DNA of 64,000 nt from Hyperoodon ampullatus (Eukaryota > Chordata > Mammalia > Artiodactyla > Ziphiidae). This document shows positions 1 through 11,192 of the stretch, piece by piece. The DNA lies in assembly GCA_949752795.1 (NCBI GenBank), contig OX457061.1:33484425-33548424 (forward strand). Direction: 5' to 3'. Under the pieces are notes generated by a model, which saw only the letters and a program-made list of their open reading frames with translations, was not told the DNA's origin and ran no database searches. Position 1 is the first letter of the stretch; each line of letters starts with the position of its first letter. Both the position numbers and the translations under genes were made by a program.

Positions 1-880
1 AAAAAATGCAAGATTTGGCTTCAGAATTTCCAGTCACATCAGCACCACCTCCCAGCTCTGTGACCTGAACACACTTACAGAGCATTTCTGAGGATTTTCC
101 TAAAATGGGATTCATGGAGCTGTTGTTCAAGCCGGATAAGAAAAAGAGGGTAGAACTTGATAAAGTGCTGGTACAAATGTTAGCTCTTATTGCAGTAAAT
201 GCTAAGTGTGTTTCGAATGAATGTTGTTTTCATGCTTCCTCTCTCTCCCCAGCAAAACCACACCAGGATCTTAAAGCAAATCCCATTCGTGAATCAAGTC
301 CTCTGCTGCTTTATCACTCCTTGCTCTTCCAGTTTAAAAGGAGAGTAATTGAATGATTTGAGGCTACGAAGGGCCAGATCCCCCTGGGTCCCTGGTTTCC
401 ATCGTCATTTTGGGGAGCTGCTTTGGCTCTCAGCACCACACTGGGCACTATTAAATAATTTCCTGTAGCAGTAAGTTGTAGGAGATGGTCCCTTAGGGAA
501 TAAAATTTTGAGGATGAGGTCAAGCAAGGATTATTGGGGTTAAAAAGTAATTAAGTGAAGAGACGGGTGGGAGTTGAGACAATGGGGAGCCAAGGAAGAA
601 GGAAGAAGGGAGGAGGAAAGAGAGGGAAAGGGGAGGAAGGGAGGGAGAAGAGTTAGGCTGTGCTGGGATCTGGTTACTCTCTGCCTGCAAGTTGGCAACT
701 TTGGGATCTAAGGCAAATGATTTAAGCTCCCCGAACAATTTTTCTGATCTGTAAAAAGAACAGAACCCATTTACAGATGGGTTAAGCTGGTAATTATTGG
801 AAAACATTGGCAAGTTTACTAATATTCATGTAATGCCTTATGGTACACATGGTACGTTCTGATCCATCATATTACTTGAA
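1..880. other. Non-repetitive stretch with a purine-rich patch
   Basis: No gene or clear repeat is seen. Positions about 589-652 are nearly pure A/G on the + strand (GGAA/GAGG units), a low-complexity tract. A weak MIR-like stretch may lie near 660-760. The open frames here are short and show no protein family. Confidence 0.5.
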
Positions 881-1010
881 TAGCAAATGACTCAAGTGGG
901 CAAGACAGTGATTGTTATCCATATTTCATACTGAGATTCAAAGAGATCAATGATTTTCCCATTATCAACAGGCTGGTAAATGGCAACGCTAACTGCTGTT
1001 GGACCAGGCA
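880..1010 (-). repeat. MIR SINE fragment
   Basis: The stretch resembles the reverse complement of the MIR core and 3' part (ACTGAGATTCAAAGAGATCA, then the ACAGGCTGGTAAATGGCA block). It is old and heavily mutated, and lies directly beside the 3' end of the antisense L2. Confidence 0.55.
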
Positions 1011-2550
1011 CTGTTCTCTATGACCCTGGTTTCCACAGAGCACCTGCTGTAGGCCAGGCCTTGTGGTATGTGCTGAGGGTGAGGTCAGCCACACCAACCT
1101 GGTCCCTGACTTCGAGGAGCCTAATGTCTATTAGGGAAGACAGACATTAAGTAAATAACCATGCAACAAAATATGTAATTACACACTATGATAAATGACA
1201 CAAGGAAATAAAATAACTAAGTCTCATAGAGAGTAAAACAGAGGGGAGATAACTGAGATGGGAAAGTGTACAGAGGAAGGCCTCTCTACTGAAAAAAAGT
1301 GTAGGCGAAGACTTAAAGTGTGAATCTGATTTAGCCAGACCCAGAATGAGGTATTCCAGGTAGAGAGAAGAGCATATTTGAAAGCCCTACGTTATAAAAC
1401 TGCAAGGATTCTTATAGTCAGAGTGTATTTTTTTAAGGGGGAGAGAAATCTAAGATTAGGAGAAGAGTTAAAGGAAGGTAGCTCAGTGGCTTCACCTAAA
1501 AATCACTGGAGGGAGGTTTGAAAAAGTACCTGTGCTAAGGGCCCACAGGCAGAGATCATAATAGTTGGTCTGAAATGGGCTCTGGACAAAAGAATTTTAA
1601 AAAGCCCCCCAGGTGATTCTAATGTACAACCAAGGCTGAAAACCACCCGGCTAGACCTTTAGAACAGGATAAGCTGTTTCAATATTCTCCTAATGGGAAG
1701 GCATTGAACATTGTTAAGCATGAGGTAAGACAACATCAGATTTTCATTTTTAGGTGATCAGTCAGGATGCTGTATGGAGATCAAAAGTGGGGACGTGAGT
1801 GAACAGACTTTCAATAGCCCAAATGGGATGTGGTGGCTGGGACTGGAGGGTTAGCAATGGAGATGGAGAAACAGGAGTCAAAATATATTTGGGAAGTAGA
1901 ATCAGTGGGTAATCTATTTGTGTAGGACTCCCAGAGACATGATTTCCAAGATTCTGGTATTTCTGAGATAATCATCTGGATAGATAGAGGTACCATTTAT
2001 CGAGGTGGAGAAAACTGGAGGAGAAGCAAGTCTGGTATTCTTTTGTATCTGTTAGGTTTGAGATGTCTGGGAGACATCCAAATGGAGGTGCTCAAAGGGG
2101 CAGTTTGATATACAGTTCTGGAGCTCCAAAGAGGTCTGGGCTGGAGATGTAAATTTCGGAGTTGTCAGTGGGTTGATGATCTTTAAAGATCCATGTATGT
2201 CAATGACATTGTTTAGGGAGCACTAGGAGAATGAGGAGGAAAACCAGGAACTGAGTCCTGAGGATCCTCCATGGTTAAAGGATAGAGAGATCTAGAGAAG
2301 CTGATCTGCGTACTAAGGAAGGAGAGAGGGGGAAAAAGTCTTTGAGAATGAGGTGCAGCTGGAGACAAAGGACTGAAGCATTTGACGAAGGGGGCTATGA
2401 TCAGAGGGGTCACCAAACGTGGTTAGGATGCCAAGTTAGACTGAAAGCTTACACATTCCACCAGGTATGGTGGCATGGAGGCTTTCAGTGACTTGTAAAG
2501 GAGCAGTTTGGATGAAGTGATGGGGAGAGAAACCAGTGTGTAGTGTTCTA
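1010..2550 (-). mobile_element. L2 LINE, 3' part including reverse-transcriptase region
   Basis: About 1.4 kb of L2 in reverse orientation. Recognisable blocks, in order from the L2 3' side, are: the AGACAGACATTAAGTAAATAA tail region (1139-1158), the gene-poor linker, TAATGGGAAGGCATTGAACA (1692-1711), GACATCCAAATGGAGGTGCT (2073-2092), GAGGTCTGGGCTGGAGATGT (2131-2150) and the reverse-transcriptase segment up to about 2545. All frames are broken. A MER5A-like element interrupts it at 1484-1652. L2 moved early in mammalian history, so this is a very old insertion. Confidence 0.75.
1484..1652 (+). mobile_element. MER5A-like hAT non-autonomous DNA transposon
   Basis: Around 170 bp whose end reads AAAAAGCCCCCCAGGTGATT followed by GAAAACCACC, the typical MER5A right half. 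The left half, AAAATCACTGGAGGGAGG, is worn. It splits the antisense L2, so it inserted after it. Confidence 0.65.
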
Positions 2551-2569
2551 GATAGTGAATGGGTACCCT

Positions 2570-2945
2570 AGGATACAGCAATGCATTCATAGTGTTAAAA
2601 GATAAACTGAGTCATATTAAAATTTATAAGAGTTTATTTGTGCAAAAATTGATTTGAATCAGGTAGCCAGACCTGAAGCAGTCTGAAGCAGGGGGAAAGA
2701 CTTTTATAGAGAAGATGTGGAAGCAAAGCAAGGAAATCATTTGATTGGCTATAGCTTAAGGGTTGCCTTATTTAGAAAAGCCTAGTTGCCTATTTGTGAC
2801 TGGTTATCCTTAGGTTTTGATTTCTCAAACTCAAGGCATTTTTGGCTTAGGTTTTGGTTTGCTTATGTAGACTACTAAGGCATTAGAGTCACCTCGGTCT
2901 AATGACCTCCTTGTTTAATTAATTTAACCTGTAGGAGGCACTTGC
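2570..2945. repeat. Possible old LTR fragment, family uncertain
   Basis: This stretch contains TTTATAAGAGTTTATTTGTG, then AGGGGGAAAGACTTTTATAG and ATCATTTGATTGGCTATAGC, a layout I associate with LTRs of endogenous retroviruses. No matching second LTR or coding region is seen. The family was not identified. Confidence 0.35.
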
Positions 2946-3064
2946 ATGTGAAACAGAGTTCCATGGAGGCATGTTTATTGAAGCAGTGTTTGTATTTGCA
3001 AAAACACAAGAACAACTTAAATTTTCTTCTAGAGCAGAGTGGAAAATTAAACCATAAAGCTACA

Positions 3065-3245
3065 GAGTGAAGTGGTTAAGGGCAAAGACCCTGGAGCCAG
3101 ACTGCCTGGTTCAAATCCTACATTTTCCACTTGCTTGCAGTGTGACCATGGGCAGTTACTGACCCTCTCTGTAAAAGGGGACTAATAATAGACCATCTAC
3201 CTCATAGGAGTGTATTGAGAATTAAAGTAACTTAAAATATATAAG
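3065..3245 (+). repeat. MIR SINE
   Basis: Good match to MIR in sense orientation: AGTGGTTAAGGGCAAAGACC, CTGGAGCCAGACTGCCTGG, the GTGTGACCATGGGCAGTTAC core and the CTCATAGGAGTGTATTGAGA 3' block. It is one of the better-kept MIR copies here. Confidence 0.85.
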
Positions 3246-3289
3246 TTCAAATAAACATCTTGAATTAACAAACATCATTTTATAACTCA

Positions 3290-3475
3290 AAGGGTCTCAA
3301 GATAACTTTTATAACCCCATTTTACAGGTATGCAAATGATAGCTCAGTGAGGGGAAAGCGGCTTTTCTACTTCAGTAGAGGCTATGAGCCCAATCCCCAG
3401 ATGCTTCCAGTACAAAGCTCCTTCACCACACCCCTCTGCTCACAGACCACAAACTCAGGTCTTAGCATTCTGGTT
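3290..3475 (-). repeat. Probable MIR fragment
   Basis: Contains ATAACCCCATTTTACAGGTA and AGCTCAGTGAGGGG, similar to the reverse complement of the MIR core; the rest is too diverged to follow. Confidence 0.4.
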
Positions 3476-3744
3476 CAATGCCTTGATAAGGCAAAATGCT
3501 TAGGAAGTAACACAAATTCCATTTTTTTAAAATAAAATATCTTCAAACATACAAACTAGCATCAAACACTAACAAATGTAAAATGACATTCATGGGACAT
3601 GGATCTCATCTATGACCTACAAGAGTTAAATTGGGGGAAAAGAAGACTGGAAATACGATGCTGTTGTCCTTTGCATTGGGTTGGCCAAAAAAGTTCCTTC
3701 ACTTTTAAAGTAAAAATAAAAGACACTTTTTTCATTTTCACCAA

Positions 3745-4703
3745 GAACTTTATTGAGCAATGAATGTATTTACCATTTTGTTCCACTATCTTCTGCCATT
3801 TTCCAGGCAACTTCATAATTCCATCTTCCCACAACTTTTTATCTTTTTGAGCAAAGAATTGTTCTAAGTGCCTTTTACAGTCTTCCAGGGAATTGAATTT
3901 TTTTCCATTAAGACAATTTTGTAAAGACCGAAATAAATGGAAATCCGAAGGTGCAAGGTCTGGTTAATATGTCAGATGAATCAGAACTTCCCAGCTAAGC
4001 TGTAACAGTTTTTGCCTGGTCATCAAAGAAACATGCGGTCTTGTGTTACCCTGATGGAAGATTATGCGTTTCCTGTTGACTAATTTTGGACGCTTCTTGT
4101 CGAGTGCTGCTTTAAGTTGGTCTGATTGGGAGCAGTACTTGTTGGAATTAAACGTTTGGTTTTCCAGAAGGAGCTCATAATAGAGGACTCCCTTCCAATC
4201 CCACCGTACACGCAACATCACCTTCTTTGGATGAAGACCGGCCTTTGGTGTGGTTGGTGGTGGTTCATTTTGCTTGTCCCATGATCTCTTCCGTTCCACA
4301 TTATTGTACAGTATCCACTTTTCATCGCCCGTCACAATTTGTTTTAAAAAATGGAACGTTTTCATTACATTTAAGAAGAGAATCGCATGCAGAAATACGG
4401 TCAGGAAGGTTTTTAGCTTAGGTGGAACCCAAACATCAAAGCGATTAACATAACCAACTGGTGCAAATGATTTTCAACGCTTGATTTGGATATTTTGAGT
4501 ATGTCGGCTATCTCCCGCGTGGTATAACGCTGATTGTTCTCAATTAATGTCTCAATTTGATCACTACCAACTTCAACTGGTCTACCTGACTGCGGAGCAT
4601 CATCCAGCAAGAAATCTCCAGCACAAAACTTTGCAAACCACTTTTGACACGTTCGATCAATCACAGCACCTTCTCCATACACTGCACAAATCTTTTTTTG
4701 CAT
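3745..4703 (-). pseudogene. Mariner transposase pseudogene (three pieces)
   Basis: A cut-and-paste transposase that would have acted on the element's own inverted repeats in the nucleus. The helix-turn-helix half lies at 4703 down to about 4460 (QTIETLIENNQ-like region, YTTREIADILKISKSSVE). A frameshift near 4455-4465 separates it from the catalytic half, which begins about 4365 and has the first catalytic Asp in TGDEKWI. The second catalytic Asp, expected in the HQxN motif, is Gly here (FHQGNTRPH, codon 4048-4050). A TAA stop at 3964-3966 replaces the residue after HLTY, just before PDLAPSDFHLF, which holds the third Asp. The C-terminal part (KLWEDGIMKLPGKW) continues in frame to about 3745. 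Three independent lesions make it inactive. Confidence 0.88.
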
Positions 4704-4815
4704 TTCCGTTGCATTTTTACCTTTCTTGAAATACTAAAGCATAATATGCCAAAAATGTTGCTTTTTTCTTGCATCTTCAATATTAAAATGGCTAAACAAA
4801 AATTCACCAATTTTA

Positions 4816-5041
4816 GGGCTTCCCTGGTGGCGCAGTGGTTGAGAGTCCGCCTGCCGATGCAGGGGACATGGATTCGTGCCCCAGTCCGGGAAGATCCCAC
4901 ATGCCGTGGAGCGGCTGGGCCCATCAGGCATGGCCGCTGAGCCTGCGCGTCTGGAGCCTGTGCTCCGCAACGGGAGAGGCCACAACAGTGAGAGGCCCGC
5001 GTACCGCAAAACAAAAAAACAAAACAAAAAACAAACAACAA
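4816..5041 (+). mobile_element. CHR SINE, short cetacean form, inside the mariner
   Basis: Begins GGGCTTCCCTGGTGGCGCAG and ends in an impure A tail interrupted by C. The duplicated target AAAAATTCACCAATTTT is at 4798-4814 and 5042-5058. A few base changes (GATTCGTGCC in the B box, CATCAGGCATGG) suggest moderate age. It was inserted after the mariner. Confidence 0.93.
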
Positions 5042-5199
5042 AAAAATTCACCAATTTTGGTTTTTAAAAAATGCATGCTGATATGACAGCTGTCACAATA
5101 CAATCTAACAAAATTGTTTCGAATGAAGTAAAAGACAAATAAGCGTTACTAGAGCCATCTTATGGAAAAAAACTGAACGAACCTTTTGGCCAACTCAAT

Positions 5200-5490
5200 A
5201 GTTATTTAAGGTTGAGAGCCTGCACACTGGTGACATGCTTGCTTGCTTTGTTTTTGTTGTTGTTAAAATATGAAGTAATCTGGGTTTAGCCTAAATCTAA
5301 GTCTTGTCTCCTCTTTCGTCATCCTCCTTTCATATTCCCAGTTTATCCTACTTCCTGATTTTCCCTCCCAACCCCAGAGCCTCAGTTTTCATGTCTGGAG
5401 GTCAAGCAACCTTCTACCTTTTCTTCCTGGACTTCAATCCATGCCTCACTGTTAACAGATAAATTCTTGTGCAAGGCCCATCTGCTCATT
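5200..5490. other. Spacer, pyrimidine-rich, perhaps the start of the next L2
   Basis: From about 5290 the base composition (TCTCCTCTTTCGTCATCCTC) could be diverged L2 sequence leading into the L2 that follows, but no block can be placed with certainty. Confidence 0.35.
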
Positions 5491-6015
5491 CTTCTTACTG
5501 CTTACTTGCTTTCAGGGGCTCCCTATGATCTTCAGAACGAGGTCCTTAGCATGGCAGGCAAGACCCTCTGTGACTCAGTGGGCTCCCACCTCACAAGATG
5601 CTATGACCCTCCTCACCTCCATCACAATTCCTCCACTGGGCTTTCCCACCTCCCAACACTTGCCCAGGTTTCTCTCTCTGTCTTTCCCCTCTCCCTTCAT
5701 CTGCATAGCTCCTGCTCAGCCTTCAAGATTCTAATCACGCCTCCCACCCCCAAGGAGGCTGTCCCTTGGACCCTTGACTCTATCCCTCACCCACTCCTCC
5801 ATGTGTTGGCTGCCCTTGTGGGCTCCGATAGCAGCACCCTGAGTTTGCATCTATCCTTCGCACTTATCACACCCAACTATCAGTAGCTTGCCCCCGGTTC
5901 TCTCTCTCTCCCCCTTTCTCTCCACTACCCTAGAGGAACTCTTCTAGGGCAGAGACCATTCCTCTTGATGTCCCCAGTAAGTCTGGAAAGTGCTGCACAT
6001 AGACATAATAGACTA
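5490..6015 (+). mobile_element. L2 LINE 3' end
   Basis: Sense L2: GGGGCTCCCTATGATCTTCA, CAGCCTTCAAGATTCTAATC, CACTTATCACACCCAACTAT, GGGCAGAGACCATTCCTCTT and the final CCCCAGTAAGTC/AAGTGCTGCACATAGA tail. The 139-codon open frame at 5467-5886 is a chance frame in this non-coding and degenerate part. Confidence 0.75.
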
Positions 6016-6640
6016 GATGCACAACTGAATTTTATTCCAGGATCCTGGAATTTGCTTCATAACTGGGAAAAAGCACAGAGGAAGTCATGGCTTCCCACTT
6101 TTCCTAGATTTCTAATTGTACCCAGTCAGGCACTGCAGACATACTTGTTAGATGTTTCTGAGGTGCTAAGAAACTTGTTTTGTCTCTAACTGCACTTTTT
6201 TTTTTTAAAGTCTGTGTTTATAAGATAGTTAGAGAGGCTTCACATTGTATAATTCCACAGATATTATGCTGCTCACTAGTTACAAAAATAATTGAGTATG
6301 CCTCATAAAGCTGACTTAATTTCACAAATGAGTTGTATTCAAGTAAATATTTACTTCTAAATGCAATTTTGTTGAAAACCCTCTTAGAACACTTTCATTA
6401 AGCTCACATGATGTATAGGCTGTGTAGCTATTAAATCATTACTTAGAGAGATGATAATTTTAAATAAAGAGAAACATATGCTTTCAATGCATCAAACACT
6501 TTTTAGGGCTACTTACATGCCAAATCTTGAGGTGACCACAATACCTTTGATTTCTTTATTTTTCACACACATGCACACACACATACATTTCATAGGCAAG
6601 TCCAAAATAGAGCCATGATCTCTTACTTCTCTCCATCTCA
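6015..6640. other. AT-rich DNA without recognised features
   Basis: No gene or repeat was recognised. There is a short T run at 6187-6199 and an ACAC-rich patch near 6565-6590. Confidence 0.5.
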
Positions 6641-7335
6641 CTGCTTTAACCCTGGTCAATTACCACTTACATGGATCCTTGCAGTAGACTTTAACATCTC
6701 CTAATTCCACTCTTGTATTCCTTCATCCCCTCTTCTGCACCTCAGCTAAGTGAACTCTGTAAAATCTAAAACACATTATAACACTCACTTGTTTAACACC
6801 TTCCAGTGACTTCCCAAGTTACTCAGAATAAAATCCAAGCTCTTCACCTTTGGCAAGAAACCCCACCTGACTCAGTCACTGCCCATCTGTCCCACTCCTG
6901 ACACACAGCTATCCCCTTAAGCCCTCTATGCACTGGCAGTTCTCTCTGCCTTGATCACTCAAGCCGGTTCGGTTCTCACCCTAGGAATTCTGCAATCACT
7001 GTTCTTTTACCAGTATTTTGCATGGCTGACACCTTCTCATCATTCAGGCCTCAGTCAGAATCACCTCCTCTCAGAGAGCATCCCTTCCTTCCACTCGCTC
7101 CATCACATAACTCTATTTTATTTTCTTCACAAAACCTACCTCTCTCTGTTGCGATTTAGCTTTTGCTTCTTTGCCTATTTTTTGTTTGACCTCCTCCTCC
7201 TACCACTCCCTTTGAATAAATATCTCCATGAGAAGAAGGGTCTGGCTTGGCTTGTTCACAGCAGTATCCCCAGGGCTTAGAGTGGGTCCTAGTCCATTGC
7301 AGATGTTCAACAAAATGTGTTGAATGCATAAATTA
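6640..7335 (+). mobile_element. L2 LINE 3' part
   Basis: About 700 bp of sense L2. Visible blocks are CTTCCAGTGACTTCCCAAGT, AGAATAAAATCCAAGCTCTT, GGCCTCAGTCAGAATCACCT, the GAGAAGAAGGGTCTGGCTTG block and the terminal TTCAACAAAATGTGTTGAAT. This is one of the longest and most complete L2 3' ends in the window. Confidence 0.8.
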
Positions 7336-8275
7336 GGACACAATCCCTACCTGAAAGATCATTTATTTGTAAAATTAGATTGAACATGGGACAATCTGGG
7401 ATACGTGCTGTCATGGGTGAAGAAGTCCTAGAGCTGTCTCTTCTTCAGTGTTGACACCACCTTTTGATTATAATGACAGAATTCTGAAGAGTCCCGCCTC
7501 CCTCTACTTCATTTTCCACAGTGCAGTGAGTGCTCTGTCCTATACTCATGGCCTTTAAAGATAAAGTATTAACTCAGTAGCACCCATATAAGGTATTTCA
7601 AGTTCTGGTTCTAGCCAAGCTCATCTGACCATTATGGAAGAAAGTGAACAGAAATGCATCTGTGTGTTTCTTTTTCTCACCCAATCTCCTTTTAAAGCCA
7701 TGATGAAGGAAAGTCTACCACATGTGACTGGGCACTTTGAGTATACCCTCAGGTTACATAAAAGTCAGCGCTGAAACCAAGCTATTATTAGCACCATGCT
7801 TTCAACAGCTAGACCACTTACAACTAGCCCTTTCTGCAAGTGTATTTGTTTCCACATATTATATACATGACACACCCCCTCACACTTTATACATATGTGT
7901 ATATATATTTTTTTCAGGATGTACAATCATTCATTCATTCCATCAATATGCATTTACTGAAGCATCCTGGGTACTGAGAATTCAACAATGAGTAAGTCAC
8001 AGAGGAATATTTACTCTGCAGTATTTCCACTTGGAAGAATCTTGGAGGTTTTTCACTGTTAGATGTTTGTATTGTTTTATTTTGTTTTCAATCACCTTGA
8101 TGGGATAATAGAATTGAACTTCTAGCTACCTATTGCTCTTTATTTCTTCACTAGGAGTGTTCTTTGGGGGCATTTCATGATTAGGTTCCTCAATTTGCTC
8201 AGGGATGGTTTAGTTTTAATTTTTCCAGATTGTTTTGTCAGAGCTATAATGAATCTTTATTCCTTCATGAAAATA
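7335..8275. other. Unassigned DNA
   Basis: No gene or repeat was recognised. A short alternating TA/TG patch sits near 7895-7910 (ATACATATGTGTATATATAT). Frames such as 7737-7991 have no family features. Confidence 0.5.
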
Positions 8276-8500
8276 CAGTCTCTTGTGAAGCTTTCCCTGC
8301 CCTTGCCCTTCTCAATATTAATCATTAATAATTCTTCTTTGAGGCCCCCATAAACACCCGTGACATGGCATTTCTCTCATTTGATCAAGCTGTATTTGTT
8401 TCCATGTCAGTTGTGAAGTTTAATTTCCTTCTAAGCTCCAAGACAGAGCCCAGGGCCTGGCACATAGTGGATGCTCATAAATGTAGCCCTCAATAAACTT
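8275..8500 (+). mobile_element. L2 LINE 3' end
   Basis: Sense fragment with TGTGAAGCTTTCCCTGCCCT, AAGACAGAGCCCAGGGCCTG, GCACATAGTGGATGCTCATA and an AATAAACTTAATC end. Confidence 0.65.
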
Positions 8501-9250
8501 AATCAGGCACAAATGTATTTGTCCTATTGAAGTCATTGTCTAATTCAAAAGAACACATCAGATGGTCTGGAAGACAGACATATCATGCCAGCCTGTTAAT
8601 CACACCAAATTGTGGAGATATGCCCTGCCTTGGTAAAACAACCTCATGGAGATGTACGACCTAGCAGCTACTGATGTTCTGAGCCCTACTCTCAGTCACC
8701 ATGGGGAGGACCCAAAATGAGCCCCACATCTGAGTGAATGGAAGGATGTTAATGAGTGGCCTGGATGAATTAGACAGGCCTGGTTTGCTTCATATTCAGC
8801 CTGATCCAGTTTCCATGCATCTTAGAAAAATAAGGACAAATATTTAGGCAATGATGCAATCCAAATAAAACAAAAACGTTTTGTGATGTATGTGGGGATC
8901 GGTGAAGGAGCATATAGAGTACATACCAAATGCCTGCCTGGGGAATCGTTGCGGGGAGAAGCTAGATGTCTTGGAAGACTTGGCAAGAAGACAGCTGAGA
9001 GCTGTGTGCAGCCCATCAGTGCATCCTGATTCCATTTCTCATCTTATATAATACAGTGGAAGTGAGGCCCTTGACTTCCTCACAGAGGAGAGCAAGGCTC
9101 ACAGGCGTGAGTGTGGATCACTTTGGCACTGCTTATTATTGCTGTCACTACTTACTGCTTCTAGTAAAATCCACAGCCTGGCAGTTGGTGTACCATCTCA
9201 CAAGATGAGGTCTCACCTGTGAGCAGTATATGGCCAATCTAACACTTCAT
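8500..9250. other. Unassigned DNA
   Basis: About 750 bases in which I recognise no repeat. Overlapping minus-strand frames at 8822-9035 of 63-64 codons have no start context, domain or splice evidence that would make them genes. Confidence 0.45.
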
Positions 9251-9257
9251 TATCTTT

Positions 9258-9590
9258 TTTTTTTTAATAAATTTTTAAATTTATTTTTGGTTGCATTGGG
9301 TCTTTGTTGCTGCGTGCGGGCTTTCTCTAGTTGTGGCACGCAGGGTCTTCTCTTCGTTGCGGTGCATGGGCTTCTCATTGTGGTGGCTTCTCTTGTTGCG
9401 GAGCACAGGCTCTAGGCACGCGGGCTTCAGTAGTTGTGGCTTGCAGGCTGTAGAGCACAGGCTCAGTAGTTGTGGCTTACGGGCTTACTTGCTGCATGGC
9501 ATGTGGAATCTTCCCGGACCAGAGATCGAACCTGTGTCCCCTGCATTGGTGGGCAGATTCTTAACCAGTGCACTACCCGGGAAGTCCCCA
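9258..9590 (-). mobile_element. CHR-1-like long SINE
   Basis: Antisense copy of about 330 bp. It starts with a T-rich tail followed by GGTTGCATTGGGTCTTTGTTGC, has repeated CAGTAGTTGTGGC units in the middle and ends CCCGGGAAGTCCCC, the complement of the tRNA-like head. A similar target, CATTATCTTT/TTATTATCTTT, lies on each side. It is longer and more diverged than the short SINE form, so it is probably older. Confidence 0.85.
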
Positions 9591-9905
9591 TTTTATTATC
9601 TTTGACATGGTAAATGTTAGGGACCTGAAATGCATCTGAGAAGCAATAGATGAATTAGACACATATTTCTCCATCAACTCACTGTTTATTCACTCTGGTT
9701 CATTCTAATACAGGGGGAAAAAACTAAAAGGCAACCAAACAAAAGAGATCCTCACTCTTCTCCTCACCCATTCTGTTGCACTTTTACAGAAGCCATGAGT
9801 GAAGCAGATGAGGGGCTAGAAGTATATTTTCTTGACTGCAAGAATACACTGAGATGTTTTCAATGGTGGAATAGAGCAGTAGGCATGTGGCGATTTATTT
9901 TTTCT
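9590..9905. other. Unassigned DNA
   Basis: No repeat or gene recognised in about 300 bases. Confidence 0.45.
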
Positions 9906-10127
9906 TCTAACTGCTATTCTTTTTCTAAAATTTTTTAAATGTGAAATATGGCATATGAACATAAACAAAGAGGTTTAAACCTGTAGGCAAAGAGCTTGTA
10001 AAACGCTGTTGGATACCCATTTACCACTACTCAGTCAAGAGATGAGCACCAGCATCTTAGAAGGTGTCCTTCCTAATCATGATGTCTGCCCCCCCATTTG
10101 TAAAAGTTCTACCCTCTATCTTATGGC

Positions 10128-11192
10128 AGTGATTTTTTTTCTTTATTGGAGTAAAATTGCTTTACAATGTTGTGTTAGTTTCTGCTGTACAATGAAGTGA
10201 ATCAGCTATGTGCATACCTATCTCCCCTCCCTCTTGGACCTTCCTCCCCTCCTTCCCCCCATCTAGGTCATCACAGAGCACCAAGGTGAGCTCCCTGTGC
10301 TGTACAGCAGGTTCCCACTAGCTATTTTACACATGGTAGTGTATTTATGTCAAACCTAATCTCCCAATTCGTCCCACCCTCCCCTACCTCCCCATGTCCA
10401 CATGTCCATTCTCTGTCTACATCTCTATTCGGGCCCTACAAATAGGTTCCTCTGTGCCATTTTTCTAGATTCCACATATATGCATTAATATACATATTTT
10501 TCTCTTTCTGGCTTACTTCACTCTGTATGACAGACTCTAGGTCCATCCACCTCTCTACAAATGACCCAGTATAGTTCCTTTTTATGGCTGAGTAATATTC
10601 CATTGTATATATGTACCACATCTTCTTTATCCATTCATCTATCGTTGGACATTTAGGTTGTTTCCATGTCCTGGCTATTGTAAATAGTGCTGCAACGAAC
10701 ATTGGGGTACATGTGTCCTTTTGAATTGTGGTTTTCTCAGGGTATATGCCCAGTAGTGGGATTGCTGGGTCATATGGTAGTTCTATTTTTAGTTTTTTAA
10801 GGAACCTCCATACTGTCCTCCATAGTAGCTGTATCAATTTACATTCCCACCAATAGTACAAAAGGGTTCCCTTTTCTCCACACCCTCTCTAGCATTTATT
10901 GTTTGTATATTTTTTTGATGATGGCCATTCTGACCGGTGTGAGAGGATACCTCAGTTTTGATTTGCATTCCTCTAATAATTAGTGATGTTGAGCATCTTT
11001 TCCTGGGCCTCTTGGCCATCTGTATGTCTTCTTTGATGAAAGGTCTATTTAGGTCTTCCGCCCATTTTTTAACTGGGTTGTTTGTTTTCTTGATATTGAG
11101 CGCCATGAGCTGTTTGTATATTTCAGAGATTAATCCTTTGTCCATTGCTTCATTTGCAAATATTTTCTCCCATTCTGAGGGTTGTCTGTATG
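10128..11192 (-). mobile_element. 5'-truncated cetartiodactyl L1, 3' end only
   Basis: About 1.06 kb in antisense. The 3'UTR is at 10128-10435 (TTGGAGTAAAATTGCTTTAC, TTAGTTTCTGCTGTACAATG). It is followed by the end of ORF2 and breaks off near 11192 in ATTTTCTCCCATTCTGAGGG. The original poly-A is a short T run at 10133-10140. Low divergence shows it is younger than the L1M around it. Confidence 0.85.
10436..11145 (-). pseudogene. L1 ORF2 C-terminal remnant
   Basis: Two minus-strand frames belong to the end of L1 ORF2, the endonuclease/reverse-transcriptase protein. The first is at 11145 to about 10865 ([24 protein letters not shown]). The second is at 10861-10436 ([30 protein letters not shown], the usual final part). 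A frameshift near 10850 separates them. All catalytic parts lie upstream and were lost by 5' truncation. Confidence 0.85.

Larger units (their letters stand above)
3676..5198 (-). mobile_element. Mariner (Tc1/mariner) DNA transposon, complete but dead
   Basis: Terminal inverted repeats are TTGGGTTGGCCAAAAAAGTT at 3676 and the complement of AACCTTTTGGCCAACTCAA at 5198, with TA at 5199-5200. The total is 1,523 bp. Without the SINE at 4816-5041 and its duplicated target the element is about 1.28 kb, the usual mariner length. The transposase is read from the - strand and is broken. The type resembles mariners known from ruminants and whales; the exact family was not checked. Confidence 0.9.

Noticed and set aside
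4661..5086. Overlapping open frames on both strands in the SINE
   Set aside because: The same peptides appear at every short CHR SINE in the window (for example 19429-19692, 25295-25525, 44685-45038, 52777-53013). They come from the GC-rich SINE body, not from a gene.
5467..5886. 139-codon frame resembling a secreted protein
   Set aside because: It coincides with a sense L2 3' end and repeats its family sequence; low-complexity Pro/Ser/Leu composition follows from the L2 bases.
8822..9035. Minus-strand gene in otherwise unassigned DNA
   Set aside because: Two overlapping frames of about 63 codons, no known motif, no poly-A signal at the right distance; chance frames are expected at this length.
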